Source: Brevibacillus migulae (GTDB lineage: Bacteria; Bacillota; Bacilli; Brevibacillales; Brevibacillaceae). Taken from it: DNA of 64,000 nt. The DNA is taken from assembly GCF_004521915.1 (NCBI RefSeq), contig NZ_SDKD01000003.1:1-64000 (forward strand), in the 5' to 3' direction. The notes below the pieces were generated by a model that ran no database searches, was not told where the DNA came from, and saw only the letters and a list, made by a program, of their open reading frames with translations. Below, in pieces: positions 8,956-17,916 of the stretch (position 1 is the stretch's first letter; each line of letters starts with the position of its first letter). A program made the translations under genes and the position numbers.

Positions 8956-9027
8956 CTATTCGTATATCCTCAATAATATGGTTTGAGGGTCTCTACAAGG
9001 AACCGATAAATTCCTGTCTACGAATAG
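8956..9027 (+). ncRNA. Purine-type riboswitch aptamer, atypical core
   Basis: Three stems surround a junction. P1 is CTATTCG/CGAATAG. P2 is CCTCAA/TTGAGG with loop TAATATGG. P3 is AGGAA/TTCCT with loop CCGATAAA. The two loops carry the conserved bases of the purine-riboswitch kissing interaction, and J2/3 reads GTCTCTAC as in many family members. The discriminator base aligned with position 74 is C, which is guanine-type. J1/2 appears one base short and the base before the discriminator is T instead of the conserved A, so ligand preference may differ from guanine. Confidence 0.8.
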
Positions 9028-9066
9028 GGTGGTCTTTCATACATCCTATTCGCGGCAGGAATTTTT
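9010..9066 (+). terminator. Riboswitch terminator that competes with the aptamer
   Basis: ATTCCTG...CGAATAGG pairs with CCTATTCG...CAGGAAT, followed by TTTT. The 5' half re-uses the 3' strands of aptamer P3 and P1, so the two folds exclude each other. By this geometry a ligand-stabilised aptamer would block termination (an ON switch, as in pbuE). Confidence 0.85.
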
Positions 9067-9174
9067 GCGTGGAAAGGAACTTTTTATAAGGCTCCGCCTA
9101 AAGCTTGGCGCCACCGCGTAGTATGAAGTCCATACTTTCTAGCGAGACTACAAGATGAGTTGGGGGTATTCACG

Positions 9175-10608
9175 ATGAAAAAATATGATGTGATTATTGT
9201 AGGGGCAGGACCAGCAGGCATTTTCACCAGCTACGAGCTAAGCCTCAAAGCTCCCGAAAAGAAAGTGCTGCTCATCGACAAGGGACACAATATTTATGAT
9301 CGCCGCTGTCCGATCCTGGAGGAAAAAATCAAGCTCTGTCCGCCGCCAGCCGGGAAGAAGGATTTTGCCGGATGCTTGCCCGCCTGTTCGATTACCGGCG
9401 GATTTGGCGGAGCCGGTGCTTACAGCGACGGGAAATTCAATATCACGACGGAGTTCGGCGGTTGGATGACCGATTATCTGAACCCTTCCAAAGTGCTGGA
9501 GCTCATTACCTATGTGGATGAGATCAATCTGAAGCATGGCGCGACCGAGTCGATTACCGATCCGACCACGGATACGGTGCGGAATATCGAGCAGCGCGGC
9601 TTTGCTGCCGGATTGAAGCTGCTGCGCGCGCAGGTCCGCCATCTGGGAACGGAGCAAAATCTGGAGATTCTCAAATCGATCTATGAATATTTGAAAGATC
9701 GTATCGACATGGTCTTCAAGACCGAGGTGGCTGACATCCTGACCGTAAAAGAGGATGGCCAGCATCGGGTGCAGGGTATCGTATTGGGCAATGGGGAAGA
9801 ATTCCACAGCGACTATGTGGTGATTGCACCAGGGCGCGACGGTTCCGCGTGGTTGACTGAGATTTTGAAAAAGCGCAGATTGAAAATGTACAACAACCAG
9901 GTGGACGTAGGCGTGCGCGTGGAAACCTCCGATGTGGTGATGCAGGAGATCAACGAGCATCTGTATGAAGGCAAGTTTGTCTTCAATACATCTGTGGGGA
10001 CACGGGTACGCACGTTTTGCAGCAATCCTTCGGGCCACGTCGTTGTTGAAAACCACAGCGGTGTAATGGCTGCAAACGGTCACTCCTACAAAGATCCGGC
10101 GCTGGGTTCGCCGAATACGAACTTTGCTCTGCTGGTGTCGCATAAATTCACCGAGCCATTTGACAAGCCGAACGAGTATGCACGCGAGATCTGCAAGCGT
10201 GCGAACGATCTGTCCAACGGCGGGGTCATCGTACAGAAGTACGGAGACATCATCCGGGGCAGACGATCCACTGAGAACCGCATCAAGGAAGGTTTCCTGG
10301 AGCCGACCTTGAAAGAAGCCGTGCCGGGAGATTTGGGACTCGTACTCCCGTATAACACCATGAAAAGCTTGATTGAAATGATGGAAGCCTTGGAAAAAGT
10401 AACGCCAGGTATCGCTTCGGAGCATACGTTGTTCTACGGCGTCGAAGCCAAGTTCTACTCCGCTCGTCCGAAGCTCACGGAGCAGTTTGAAACCGAGATC
10501 AAAGGACTGTATTGCGGCGGCGACGGTGCGGGGATTACCCGCGGGCTCGCCCAAGCGGGTGCCGCAGGCGTATGGATTGCCCGAAACATCGTAGCTCAGG
10601 CGAACTGA
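9175..10608 (+). CDS. FAD-dependent dehydrogenase (COG2509-like)
   Basis: A 477-residue flavoprotein. The N-terminal dinucleotide-binding motif is VGAGPAG (residues about 8-14), and the C-terminal FAD motif YCGGDGAGITRGLAQAG follows the pattern of FAD-dependent dehydrogenases. Cys residues cluster near the N-terminus (RRCPILEEK, KLCPPPAG and CLPACS), a pattern typical of this uncharacterised family. ATG 9175 is chosen over TTG 9160 because GGGGG lies about nine bases before it. The gene sits behind a purine-type riboswitch and terminator; a link to nucleotide or flavin metabolism is inferred only from that. Confidence 0.85.
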   Translation: MKKYDVIIVGAGPAGIFTSYELSLKAPEKKVLLIDKGHNIYDRRCPILEEKIKLCPPPAGKKDFAGCLPACSITGGFGGAGAYSDGKFNITTEFGGWMTDYLNPSKVLELITYVDEINLKHGATESITDPTTDTVRNIEQRGFAAGLKLLRAQVRHLGTEQNLEILKSIYEYLKDRIDMVFKTEVADILTVKEDGQHRVQGIVLGNGEEFHSDYVVIAPGRDGSAWLTEILKKRRLKMYNNQVDVGVRVETSDVVMQEINEHLYEGKFVFNTSVGTRVRTFCSNPSGHVVVENHSGVMAANGHSYKDPALGSPNTNFALLVSHKFTEPFDKPNEYAREICKRANDLSNGGVIVQKYGDIIRGRRSTENRIKEGFLEPTLKEAVPGDLGLVLPYNTMKSLIEMMEALEKVTPGIASEHTLFYGVEAKFYSARPKLTEQFETEIKGLYCGGDGAGITRGLAQAGAAGVWIARNIVAQAN

Positions 10609-10621
10609 TCGCCAATTGTTG

Positions 10622-10664
10622 AATCCCTCCCCGTTCTCATGACGGGAAGGGATTCTTTGCATTT
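10622..10664 (+). terminator. Intrinsic terminator after FAD-dehydrogenase gene
   Basis: AATCCCTCCCCGT pairs with ACGGGAAGGGATT (one bulge), followed by CTTTGCATTTT. Confidence 0.85.
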
Positions 10665-10776
10665 TGCGCATACGTGTTTTTCGTTCGCAAAAGTTGAACT
10701 CTCCTTCTCTTCACAGTATGATGGAATAAGAATTTTACGTGTCGACAGACTTTACGTGTATGAAAGGTTGAAATCC

Positions 10777-12441
10777 ATGGAGAACAAGCCCGCAGTATCC
10801 AATTTTATTCGCAATATCCTGGTGGAGGATCTCGAGCAGGGGAAAGTAGACAAGATCGTCACCCGTTTTCCTCCAGAACCGAACGGCTATTTACATATTG
10901 GACATGCCAAATCGATATGCCTCAATTTTGAATTGGCCGATGAGTTCAAAGGACGCACCCACCTGCGCTTCGACGATACCAATCCGCTCAAAGAAGATAC
11001 CGAATTCGTAGAAGCGATCAAGGAAGATGTGAAATGGCTCGGTTATGAGTGGGAGCAGCTCTTTTTTGCCTCCGACTTTTTTGAAGAGATGTATAATCGT
11101 GCAGTCCTCCTGATCAAAAAAGGAAAAGCCTATGTCGACGATCTGTCCGTCGATGAAATCCGCGAATATCGCGGCACCCTGACAGAACCGGGAAAAGAAA
11201 GCCCATACCGCAATCGCTCCGTCGAGGAAAACCTGGATCTGTTTGCCCGGATGCGCAACGGGGAGTTCAAGGACGGGGAAAAAGTACTCCGTGCCAAGAT
11301 CGATATGGCTTCTCCGAATATCAACCTGCGCGATCCCGTCATCTATCGGATCGCCCATGCCCATCACCATCGAACCGGAGACGCATGGTGCATCTATCCG
11401 ATGTATGCCTTTGCCCATCCGCTGGAAGATGCGATTGAAGGCATAACGCACTCGATCTGTACCTTGGAATTCGAGGATCAACGCCCCTTCTATGATTGGG
11501 TCGTGCGTGAGTGTGAGATGGAGCATGTGCCGCATCAATATGAATTTGCCCGTTTAAATGTGACCAATACCGTGACCAGCAAACGGAAGCTGAAGCTGTT
11601 GGTTGATGAGAAAGTGGTCGATGGCTGGGATGATCCGCGCATGCCGACCATTTCCGGGCTGCGCCGTCGCGGGTATACGGCGGAATCGATCCGCACCTTC
11701 ATGCGCGAAACGGGTGTATCGCGCAGCTACAGCGTCGTGGACGAGAAAATGCTGGAGCACTTTATCCGTGAAGATCTCAAGCTGAAAGCGCCGCGCACGA
11801 TGGGTGTCCTGCGTCCGCTGAAAGTCGTCATTACCAACTATCCAGAAGGCCAAGTGGAAATGCTGGATGCCGAGATCAATCCGGAAAATCCGGAAATGGG
11901 CACGCGCCAAATCCCGTTCTCCCGCGAAATCTATATCGAGCAAGACGACTTTATGGAGACACCGCCGCCGAAATATTTCCGACTCTTCCCGGGAAATGAA
12001 GTGCGCTTGAAAAATGCGTATTTCATCAAATGCGAGGATGTCGTCAAAGATGCGGATGGCAATGTGATCGAGCTGCACTGCACCTATGATCCGGAAACAA
12101 AGAGCGGCAGCGGTTTTACCGGCCGGAAAGTAAAAGGGACGATCCACTGGGTGGATGCCAAACATGCCGTGCCTGCGGAATTCCGTCTGTATGAGCCATT
12201 GATTCTCGATGATGCGGAGGAAGATGAAAACTCGTCCTTCCTCGATCATATCAACCAAAACTCATTGGAGGTTGTCCATGGCTTTGTGGAGGACAACATG
12301 AAGGATGCCCAAGCGCATGACAAGTTCCAATTCTTCCGTCATGGCTACTTCAATGTGGATCCGAAGCATTCGACCAAGGATAAACTCGTGTTTAACCGAA
12401 TCGTATCCTTGAAGAGTTCGTTCGAGCTTCCGAAAGCGTAA
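10777..12441 (+). CDS. glnS: Glutaminyl-tRNA synthetase
   Basis: A 554-residue class I aminoacyl-tRNA synthetase, the same length as E. coli GlnRS. The HIGH-type motif [15 protein letters not shown] is near residue 30-44 and the KMSKS-type loop reads [10 protein letters not shown]. The anticodon-binding beta-barrels follow ([14 protein letters not shown] and later). ATG 10777 gives the usual N-terminus; an upstream start would add 46 unrelated residues. It charges tRNA-Gln directly. Most Bacilli lack GlnRS and make Gln-tRNA through the GatCAB amidotransferase, so this gene was probably acquired horizontally. No T-box leader is evident. Confidence 0.95.
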   Translation: MENKPAVSNFIRNILVEDLEQGKVDKIVTRFPPEPNGYLHIGHAKSICLNFELADEFKGRTHLRFDDTNPLKEDTEFVEAIKEDVKWLGYEWEQLFFASDFFEEMYNRAVLLIKKGKAYVDDLSVDEIREYRGTLTEPGKESPYRNRSVEENLDLFARMRNGEFKDGEKVLRAKIDMASPNINLRDPVIYRIAHAHHHRTGDAWCIYPMYAFAHPLEDAIEGITHSICTLEFEDQRPFYDWVVRECEMEHVPHQYEFARLNVTNTVTSKRKLKLLVDEKVVDGWDDPRMPTISGLRRRGYTAESIRTFMRETGVSRSYSVVDEKMLEHFIREDLKLKAPRTMGVLRPLKVVITNYPEGQVEMLDAEINPENPEMGTRQIPFSREIYIEQDDFMETPPPKYFRLFPGNEVRLKNAYFIKCEDVVKDADGNVIELHCTYDPETKSGSGFTGRKVKGTIHWVDAKHAVPAEFRLYEPLILDDAEEDENSSFLDHINQNSLEVVHGFVEDNMKDAQAHDKFQFFRHGYFNVDPKHSTKDKLVFNRIVSLKSSFELPKA

Positions 12442-12453
12442 TTGATTTGCTTG

Positions 12454-12486
12454 GCCGCTGGTTGGGATTGACCAGCGGCTTTTATT
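12454..12486 (+). terminator. Intrinsic terminator after glnS
   Basis: A perfect GCCGCTGGT/ACCAGCGGC stem is followed by TTTTATTT. Confidence 0.92.
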
Positions 12487-12603
12487 TGCTGTTTGAAAAC
12501 GGCGCAAGTCATGTGGAGGTAAGTTGCTGCGGTGGGGAGAGCATATTTCAAAACTCCGCTTCATTCTACGCCCCACGGCCATTCGAACCATTTCGATAGC
12601 CGC

Positions 12604-12826
12604 GTGAGGAAGGGAAGAACGGGACGGGCGGAGTCTTTGTCACACCTACAAAGGTGGAGCTTTCAAAAACCGTACACGCTTGTCGCGCAACCCCTACGTA
12701 TGAATAGGCTTCCGCGAAATTTTTGCGCGACGTACCGTTTTTGAAAGCGGAACCGGACAGTATATACCCTCTTGAGGGTGTGGCAAGAACGCAGCACCGC
12801 CCGTTCTTCCCTTCCCCCACCACTAT
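12604..12826 (+). repeat. Structured ~225-bp element, copy 1
   Basis: The outer stem GGAAGGGAAGAACGGG pairs with CCCGTTCTTCCCTTCC. A second stem is TGTCACACC/GGTGTGGCA. The central arm joins TTTCAAAAAC and TCGCGCAA to TTGCGCGA and GTTTTTGAAA, and its apex holds CTACGTATGAATA. Small side hairpins are CACCT-ACAA-AGGTG and ACCCT-CTTG-AGGGT. Two more copies occur at 28977 and 41436 in the same orientation. This copy ends about 24 bp before the HD-gene start and abuts its ribosome binding site. Stop codons and lack of a ribosome site argue against the short reading frames within it. Confidence 0.9.
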
Positions 12827-12849
12827 GTTGGAAAACAGGAGGATACCCA

Positions 12850-13827
12850 ATGATCGTAACTGACAAGCTGTACGGAACCTTTGAAGTGGAGGAGGTATTG
12901 GCTGAATTGATTAACTCGGCACCCGTACAGCGCTTAAAAAAAATCCATCAGGGAGGAGCGAGCTATCTGGTGAATCCGGCGTGGAATGTCACCCGGTACG
13001 AACACTCGCTCGGGGTCATGCTGCTGATCCGCAAGCTCGGCGGCAGTCTGGAAGAGCAGATCGCAGGGCTTCTTCATGATGTGTCGCACACTGCTTTTTC
13101 CCACGTCATCGACCACGTACTCCAGCATGCGGAGGAAGATTACCATGAGCATATTTTCGCGGATGTTTTGGAAAGCTCGGAGATTCCGCAGATATTGGCA
13201 AGACACGGCTTGAGCCTCGAAAGCCTGCTAGCTGGGGAGTGGAGGCTTTTGGACCGGCCGCTTCCGGAGCTGTGCGCGGATCGGATTGATTATACATTGC
13301 GGGATATGGCCACGTATGGAGTCATCACCAACGAGGAGGCGGTTCGGTTTCTCGCTTCTCTCACAGTGGCGGAGGGGAAAATCGCCATCACCAGCATCGC
13401 AGCAGCGGAATGGTTTGTCGACACCTTCTACCGGGAAGTCATTGATTTCTTTTTGCACCCCTTGAATGTTTACGGGTATGACCGATTGATTCGTTTGCTC
13501 TCATTGGCACTGGAAAAGCGCCTGCTGACCATAGAAGATTTTTTAGGCGATGATGAAAAGGTGCTGCAAAAGCTGAGAGACGCCCAAGATCAGGAATTGG
13601 CACTGCTGCTCGAGCAGCTTCGCCCGGGAGTGCGGGTGGCCGAGGATGAAGAAAATTACGATTGCTCGCTCAGATTGAAGGAACGCCTCATTGACCCGCC
13701 GCTTTTGCTTTCCGATGGAACCATGTGCAACGCCAGCGAATACTCACCTGCCATACAGGAACAAAATCGCCGGGCAAGAGAGAAGTCCAAGAAAGGAACC
13801 TATGTAAGAATCCTCTCATATCAGTAA
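12850..13827 (+). CDS. HD-domain phosphohydrolase (dGTPase/YdhJ-like)
   Basis: A 325-residue metal-dependent phosphohydrolase. The HD superfamily motifs are YEHSLG (first His), GLLHDVSHTAFSH (the HD pair) and LCADRIDYTL (last Asp), in the order found in YwfO/dNTPase-type proteins. ATG 12850 follows AGGAGG directly. It is distantly related to the second HD protein at 41754, and both genes lie directly downstream of a copy of the 225-bp structured element. Likely substrates are nucleotides, but none can be named from the sequence. Confidence 0.88.
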   Translation: MIVTDKLYGTFEVEEVLAELINSAPVQRLKKIHQGGASYLVNPAWNVTRYEHSLGVMLLIRKLGGSLEEQIAGLLHDVSHTAFSHVIDHVLQHAEEDYHEHIFADVLESSEIPQILARHGLSLESLLAGEWRLLDRPLPELCADRIDYTLRDMATYGVITNEEAVRFLASLTVAEGKIAITSIAAAEWFVDTFYREVIDFFLHPLNVYGYDRLIRLLSLALEKRLLTIEDFLGDDEKVLQKLRDAQDQELALLLEQLRPGVRVAEDEENYDCSLRLKERLIDPPLLLSDGTMCNASEYSPAIQEQNRRAREKSKKGTYVRILSYQ

Positions 13828-14307
13828 AGAAGCATGATGAATTTCACGTTGAACCTTTCAGAAAATTCTCTATAATGGTAAGGAGAGGTACAGCCATACT
13901 CCACACATAGGCTAGGCATCGTTCGCCTGCTCCTTACCAACACTTCTACTCACATCTATTCATGTGAAAATCCTAACAACCAATCTCCTCGTTTCGAACA
14001 TTCACGAAAAACTCACTCCATTGACCCTTTCCTGAAATCGCTTACACGAATCCATTGCGATCCCGTTTCCCACTGTTCTCGGCCCATACCGGGCAGGATT
14101 GGCCATCCGTGCCAATTGACATAAAGTCATCCAGCTTAGGGAAAATCCCTTGACCATTGCAAAGATGGAGGTGGAATCCGAGCATCATTTCCGACAAAAG
14201 TGGTATAGGCTATCCGGACCACAAATAGATTGAAAGCAGAGCAAGCTTTCAAATCCTGCGGAAAAATCAGACAACCTGGAACAGAGAAGAACAGGGGGGA
14301 AGATAGG
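13828..14307 (+). other. Long gene-free leader region of the etf/fix operon
   Basis: No convincing gene. A candidate promoter TTGAAC-N16-TATAAT lies at 13849-13876, directly followed by an inverted repeat GGTAAGGAG (13877-13885) / CTCCTTACC (13931-13939) enclosing a small AGGC/GCCT hairpin. Another possible -35 (TTGACA near 14116) has no good -10. The rest is C/T-rich on the plus strand. Transcription of the etfBA-fixCX operon probably begins in here. Confidence 0.45.
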
Positions 14308-15138
14308 ATGCTGCATATCGTGGCCTGTATCAAGCAGGTCCCCGACACCAAGATCATCAAGATGAATCCCAAGACCAATACGATGGACCGGGCCAGTGCA
14401 CCCGCCATTCTCAATCCGTATGATGCCCATGCGGTCGAAGAAGCGGTTCGCCTGAAACAGCGCTATGGCGGTACGGTTTCTGTCGTCACGATGGGGCCGC
14501 CGCCTGCGGTCAAAGCGATCAAGAAATGCATCGAGATCGGAGCGGATGAAGGCTATTTGATCACGGATCGGGCTTTTGCAGGGGCAGACACGTTGGCGAC
14601 CAGCTATTCCTTGACGAAAGCGCTGGAGAAAATCGGCAAGATCCTGCCGATCGATTTGATCATCTGCGGCAAAATGACCATCGACGGAGATACCGGGCAA
14701 GTAGGACCGGGGATCGCCCGTCGTCTGGATATCCCGCCTTTGACCAGCGTGAAAAAGGTGGTGGAGGTCAACAAGGAAAAAGGCTACGCAATCGTCCATC
14801 GGAAGCTGGAGGATGGCTATGAGGTGATTCAATCCACGCTTCCTTGCCTCTTTTCGGTGGAAAAAGAAATCAACGAGGTACCGTATTCCCCATTGCCAAA
14901 TGTGATCCGGGCGGCACGCTACCAGCCGCATATCTGGTCGGTCGATGATCTGGAGGGAGTCGATCGCACGCTGCTCGGGCTAAAGGGCTCCCCTACCATC
15001 GTCGCCAAAGTATGGCCGCCGGAAAAACCGAAGGGCGGAGAGATGCTTACAGGCACTCCTCAGGAGCAGGCATCCCGCATTCTTTCCCTTTTGCTGGAGC
15101 GTAAAGAATTGTTCCGTGATAAGGAGGTGACGGGATGA
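14308..15138 (+). CDS. fixA: Electron transfer flavoprotein beta subunit (FixA/EtfB)
   Basis: A 276-residue ETF beta subunit with the family N-terminus HIVACIKQVPDT, the ILNPYDAHAVEEAVRL segment, and the GKMTIDGDTGQVGPGIA signature region. ATG 14308 was chosen because GGGGGG lies upstream; the longer frame has no ribosome site. It forms a heterodimer with the next gene product and carries FAD and possibly a second FAD. Together with FixC and FixX homologues downstream it forms a FixABCX-type module, which in known cases couples NADH oxidation to quinone and ferredoxin/flavodoxin reduction by electron bifurcation. Confidence 0.9.
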   Translation: MLHIVACIKQVPDTKIIKMNPKTNTMDRASAPAILNPYDAHAVEEAVRLKQRYGGTVSVVTMGPPPAVKAIKKCIEIGADEGYLITDRAFAGADTLATSYSLTKALEKIGKILPIDLIICGKMTIDGDTGQVGPGIARRLDIPPLTSVKKVVEVNKEKGYAIVHRKLEDGYEVIQSTLPCLFSVEKEINEVPYSPLPNVIRAARYQPHIWSVDDLEGVDRTLLGLKGSPTIVAKVWPPEKPKGGEMLTGTPQEQASRILSLLLERKELFRDKEVTG

Positions 15139-16175
15139 GCAACCTGGAGGACTACAAAGGCGTATGGGTGTTCATCGAGCAAAAGGAAGGCAAAATCGCA
15201 CACGTATCGCTTGAGCTGCTCGGAGCTGGACGCAAGCTGGCCGACAAGCGTGGAGTTCCGCTCGCCGGGATCCTGATCGGACATCAGGTGAAACCGTTAG
15301 CTGATGAAGTGTTTGCCTACGGTGCCGACATCGTATACCTCTATGACGCCCCCATCTTCCGCCACTACCGTACAGAGACATTCATGCGCGCGGTCATTCA
15401 CTGTGTCGAGACATATAAGCCGGAGATATTCCTGTACGGGGCGACCTCCACAGGAAAGGATTTAGCGAGTGCCGTAGCGACTGACTTGGCGACGGGTCTG
15501 ACTGCAGATACCACCATGCTGGATGTGGACGCAGATACTGGTCTCTTGGAAGCGAGCCGTCCCGCTTTTGGCGGCAATATCATGGCGACGATCCTCTGCA
15601 AAAAAGACCGTCCGCAGATGGCGACCGTCCGCCCGAAAGTCATGAAAGCGCTTGAACCGCAAAAAGGCCGCACTGGCACGCTGATCGAAGAGACGCTGTC
15701 GCTTGGCGAGGAGGATATCCGGACCAAGGTCTTGGAGATCGTCCGCGATACCGAAAAGAAAGTCCGCATCGATGAGGCGGATATCATCGTCGCAGGCGGA
15801 AAAGGACTGGGCAGCAAAGAAGGCTTCCAATTGATCCACCAATTCGCCGAGGTGCTGGGAGCATCAGTAGGTGCCAGCCGTGATGCGGTCGAAGCAGGCT
15901 GGATCGACCATCATCATCAGGTAGGGCAGACGGGGGTCACCGTGACGCCAAAGATATATTTTGCTATCGGGATCTCGGGAGCCATCCAGCATATTGTGGG
16001 CATGCACAATTCCGGATTGATCATCGCGATAAACAAAGACCCCAATGCGGCCATTTTTCAATCCTGCCATTATGGCATTGTCGGAGACGCATTCGAGATC
16101 GTGCCCATGCTGATCGAAGGGTTTCGGGAGGCATTAGGGAAAGCCGAGGAGGTACAGTATGGCGGAAAAGTTTGA
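15135..16175 (+). CDS. fixB: Electron transfer flavoprotein alpha subunit (FixB/EtfA)
   Basis: A 346-residue ETF alpha subunit. The C-terminal FAD-binding domain is clear: AGGKGLGSKEGF, GASVGASRDAVEAGWIDHHHQVGQTG, and PKIYFAIGISGAIQH. Its start overlaps the preceding stop as ATGA and has AAGGAGGTGA upstream. It has no N-terminal ferredoxin extension, so it resembles FixB-type rather than clostridial ferredoxin-containing EtfA. It overlaps the start of the next gene by 17 bp. Confidence 0.93.
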   Translation: MSNLEDYKGVWVFIEQKEGKIAHVSLELLGAGRKLADKRGVPLAGILIGHQVKPLADEVFAYGADIVYLYDAPIFRHYRTETFMRAVIHCVETYKPEIFLYGATSTGKDLASAVATDLATGLTADTTMLDVDADTGLLEASRPAFGGNIMATILCKKDRPQMATVRPKVMKALEPQKGRTGTLIEETLSLGEEDIRTKVLEIVRDTEKKVRIDEADIIVAGGKGLGSKEGFQLIHQFAEVLGASVGASRDAVEAGWIDHHHQVGQTGVTVTPKIYFAIGISGAIQHIVGMHNSGLIIAINKDPNAAIFQSCHYGIVGDAFEIVPMLIEGFREALGKAEEVQYGGKV

Positions 16176-17454
16176 TGTGATCGTGGTTGGAGCGGGACCA
16201 GCCGGAACAGCATGTGCCTACACCTTGGCGAAAGCGGGCGTCGATGTCCTGTTGATCGAGCGCGGCGAGTATCCGGGCTCCAAAAACGTAATGGGCGGCG
16301 TGCTTTACCGCAAAATGATGGACGATATCATCCCCGGCTTTTACAAGGAAGCCCCTGTCGAGCGTCCGATCGTGGAGCAGCGCTTCATGATGCTGGATGC
16401 CGAATCAGCAGTGACCTTCAGCTATAAAGGCATGGAATGGGCTCAGGAGCCCTACAACAACTTCACGGTGCTGCGCGCCAAGTTTGACCAGTGGTTTGCC
16501 GATCAGGCGGTGAAGCAAGGAGCTTTGCTGATCAATGAGACCGTCGTGACCGAGTGCATCGTCGAAAACGGAAAAGTGATCGGGGTGCGCACGGATCGCC
16601 CGGATGGCGACGTGTATGCGGACGTCGTGGTGCTTGCAGACGGTGTCAATTCGTTGCTTGCCAAGTCGCTCGGCTTTCATAAGGAATTCCGCCCGGATGA
16701 AGTGGCCCTCGCCGTCATGGAAGTGCTGAAGCTGGATAAAAAAATCATCGAGGACCGTTTCAATCTGGAAGGGGATCAAGGCTGCACGATCGAGATTTTT
16801 GGCGATTCGACCAAAGGTATCCTCGGAACAGCCTGGCTCTATACGAACAAGGACAGCCTGAATATCGGCGTCGGTGCGATGCTGTCCGGCCTGATCAAGG
16901 CGAAAATCAAGCCATACGAACTGTTAGAGTATGTGAAGCAGCATCCGATGATCCGCCCCTATATTCAGGGCACGGAGCAGCAGGAATATCTGGCCCACCT
17001 CATCCCTGAGGGCGGCTACAACTCCATGCCGCGCATCGTCGGTGACGGGGTCGTGGTGGTCGGCGATGCCGCGCAGATGGTCAATGCGATCCACCGAGAA
17101 GGCTCCAACATGGCGATGACCTCAGGCGTCATGGCTGCAGAAGCGATCGTGCGCGCCAAGGAGGCGGGAGACTTTTCCCGCACCATGCTGGACAGCTATC
17201 GGGTCAACCTGATGAACAGCTTCGTCGGGGAGGATCTGAAAAAGTATAAGGATGCGACCCATCACTTCGAAAAATACCCGCACTACTTTGAAAAATACAT
17301 TCCGTTGATGAACAAGGCGGCCAGCCAGATGTTTACCGTTGATGGCACACCGAAGAGGGAAAAACAGAAGAAGATCTGGAAAGACATCGGGGGAGCCGGC
17401 GACAAGTTCAAAATCGCCCGCGACTTACTTGCTGCTTGGAAGGTGATGAAGTAG
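16159..17454 (+). CDS. fixC: FixC-type ETF:quinone oxidoreductase-like flavoprotein
   Basis: A 431-residue FAD protein with the Rossmann motif VVGAGPAGTACAY at the N-terminus, a GD-type FAD motif (VVVVGDAAQMVNAIHREG) and a C-terminal region typical of FixC/geranylgeranyl reductase-like enzymes. GGAGG precedes ATG 16159, which lies inside the end of the etfA gene. It is predicted to accept electrons from FixAB and pass them to the quinone pool with FixX. Membrane contact would be peripheral; no transmembrane helix is visible. Confidence 0.93.
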   Translation: MAEKFDVIVVGAGPAGTACAYTLAKAGVDVLLIERGEYPGSKNVMGGVLYRKMMDDIIPGFYKEAPVERPIVEQRFMMLDAESAVTFSYKGMEWAQEPYNNFTVLRAKFDQWFADQAVKQGALLINETVVTECIVENGKVIGVRTDRPDGDVYADVVVLADGVNSLLAKSLGFHKEFRPDEVALAVMEVLKLDKKIIEDRFNLEGDQGCTIEIFGDSTKGILGTAWLYTNKDSLNIGVGAMLSGLIKAKIKPYELLEYVKQHPMIRPYIQGTEQQEYLAHLIPEGGYNSMPRIVGDGVVVVGDAAQMVNAIHREGSNMAMTSGVMAAEAIVRAKEAGDFSRTMLDSYRVNLMNSFVGEDLKKYKDATHHFEKYPHYFEKYIPLMNKAASQMFTVDGTPKREKQKKIWKDIGGAGDKFKIARDLLAAWKVMK

Positions 17455-17750
17455 TGAGCAATCAGCCCAAAGGAGCGACGATTGAAGAAAAGCAGTACTT
17501 GATCCGCTTTAAGGCGAATACAGAGTCCCATCTGCATGTCCTGGATACGGACATCTGCATGACGAAGTGCCCGGACAAATTATGCACCATCTTCTGTCCG
17601 GCGGAAGTGTACAAATGGGAAGAGATCCGCATGCATGTCGGCTATGAAGGCTGCCATGAATGCGGAAGCTGCCGGATCGGATGCCCTTATCAAAATATAA
17701 AATGGGAATATCCCAAGGGCGGCCACGGCATTATTTTTCGTCTCGGGTAA
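17454..17750 (+). CDS. fixX: FixX ferredoxin-like protein
   Basis: A 98-residue iron-sulfur protein with two Cys clusters: C-M-T-K-C-P-D-K-L-C...C-P, then CHECGSCRIGCP. This is the FixX/ferredoxin-like pattern ligating a [4Fe-4S] cluster. GTG 17454 overlaps the fixC stop (TAGTG) and has GGAAGGTG upstream. It completes the fixABCX set. No nitrogenase gene is in view, so the reductant may serve another low-potential pathway. Confidence 0.92.
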   Translation: MSNQPKGATIEEKQYLIRFKANTESHLHVLDTDICMTKCPDKLCTIFCPAEVYKWEEIRMHVGYEGCHECGSCRIGCPYQNIKWEYPKGGHGIIFRLG

Positions 17751-17756
17751 CGATCC

Positions 17757-17900
17757 ATGTTGGCAATCGGCGACTACGTCGTGTTTGTCAGGGATGGTAC
17801 CCGCGGCCTCGTGATAGCGGTGGAGGAGAATCGGTATCAAATCATGTGGGAAGATACGTTTATCAGTTGGGAGCAAAGAGAAGCTCTGCAAAAAACATAA
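17757..17900 (+). CDS. Small hypothetical protein, 47 residues
   Basis: A short open frame begins six bases after the fixX stop and ends before the operon terminator. The product is acidic with an N-terminal beta-rich segment (IGDYVVFVRDGTRGLVIAV), suggesting an SH3/KOW-like small barrel. No strong ribosome site is present (GGGTAACGATCC only), so it might rely on coupling to fixX. Its place between fixX and the terminator makes it the last gene of the operon. Function is unknown. Confidence 0.55.
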   Translation: MLAIGDYVVFVRDGTRGLVIAVEENRYQIMWEDTFISWEQREALQKT

Positions 17901-17916
17901 ACGCATGTGGACATGT

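Noticed and set aside
9108..9120. T-box-like CCACCGCG near the dehydrogenase leader
   Set aside because: The T-box core GGTGGNACCGCG and the Stem I features are missing, and the gene is not an aminoacid-related one.
9238..10671. Long minus-strand open frame of 477 codons
   Set aside because: It lies fully opposite the FAD-dehydrogenase gene, has no ribosome site and reads as a low-complexity shadow.
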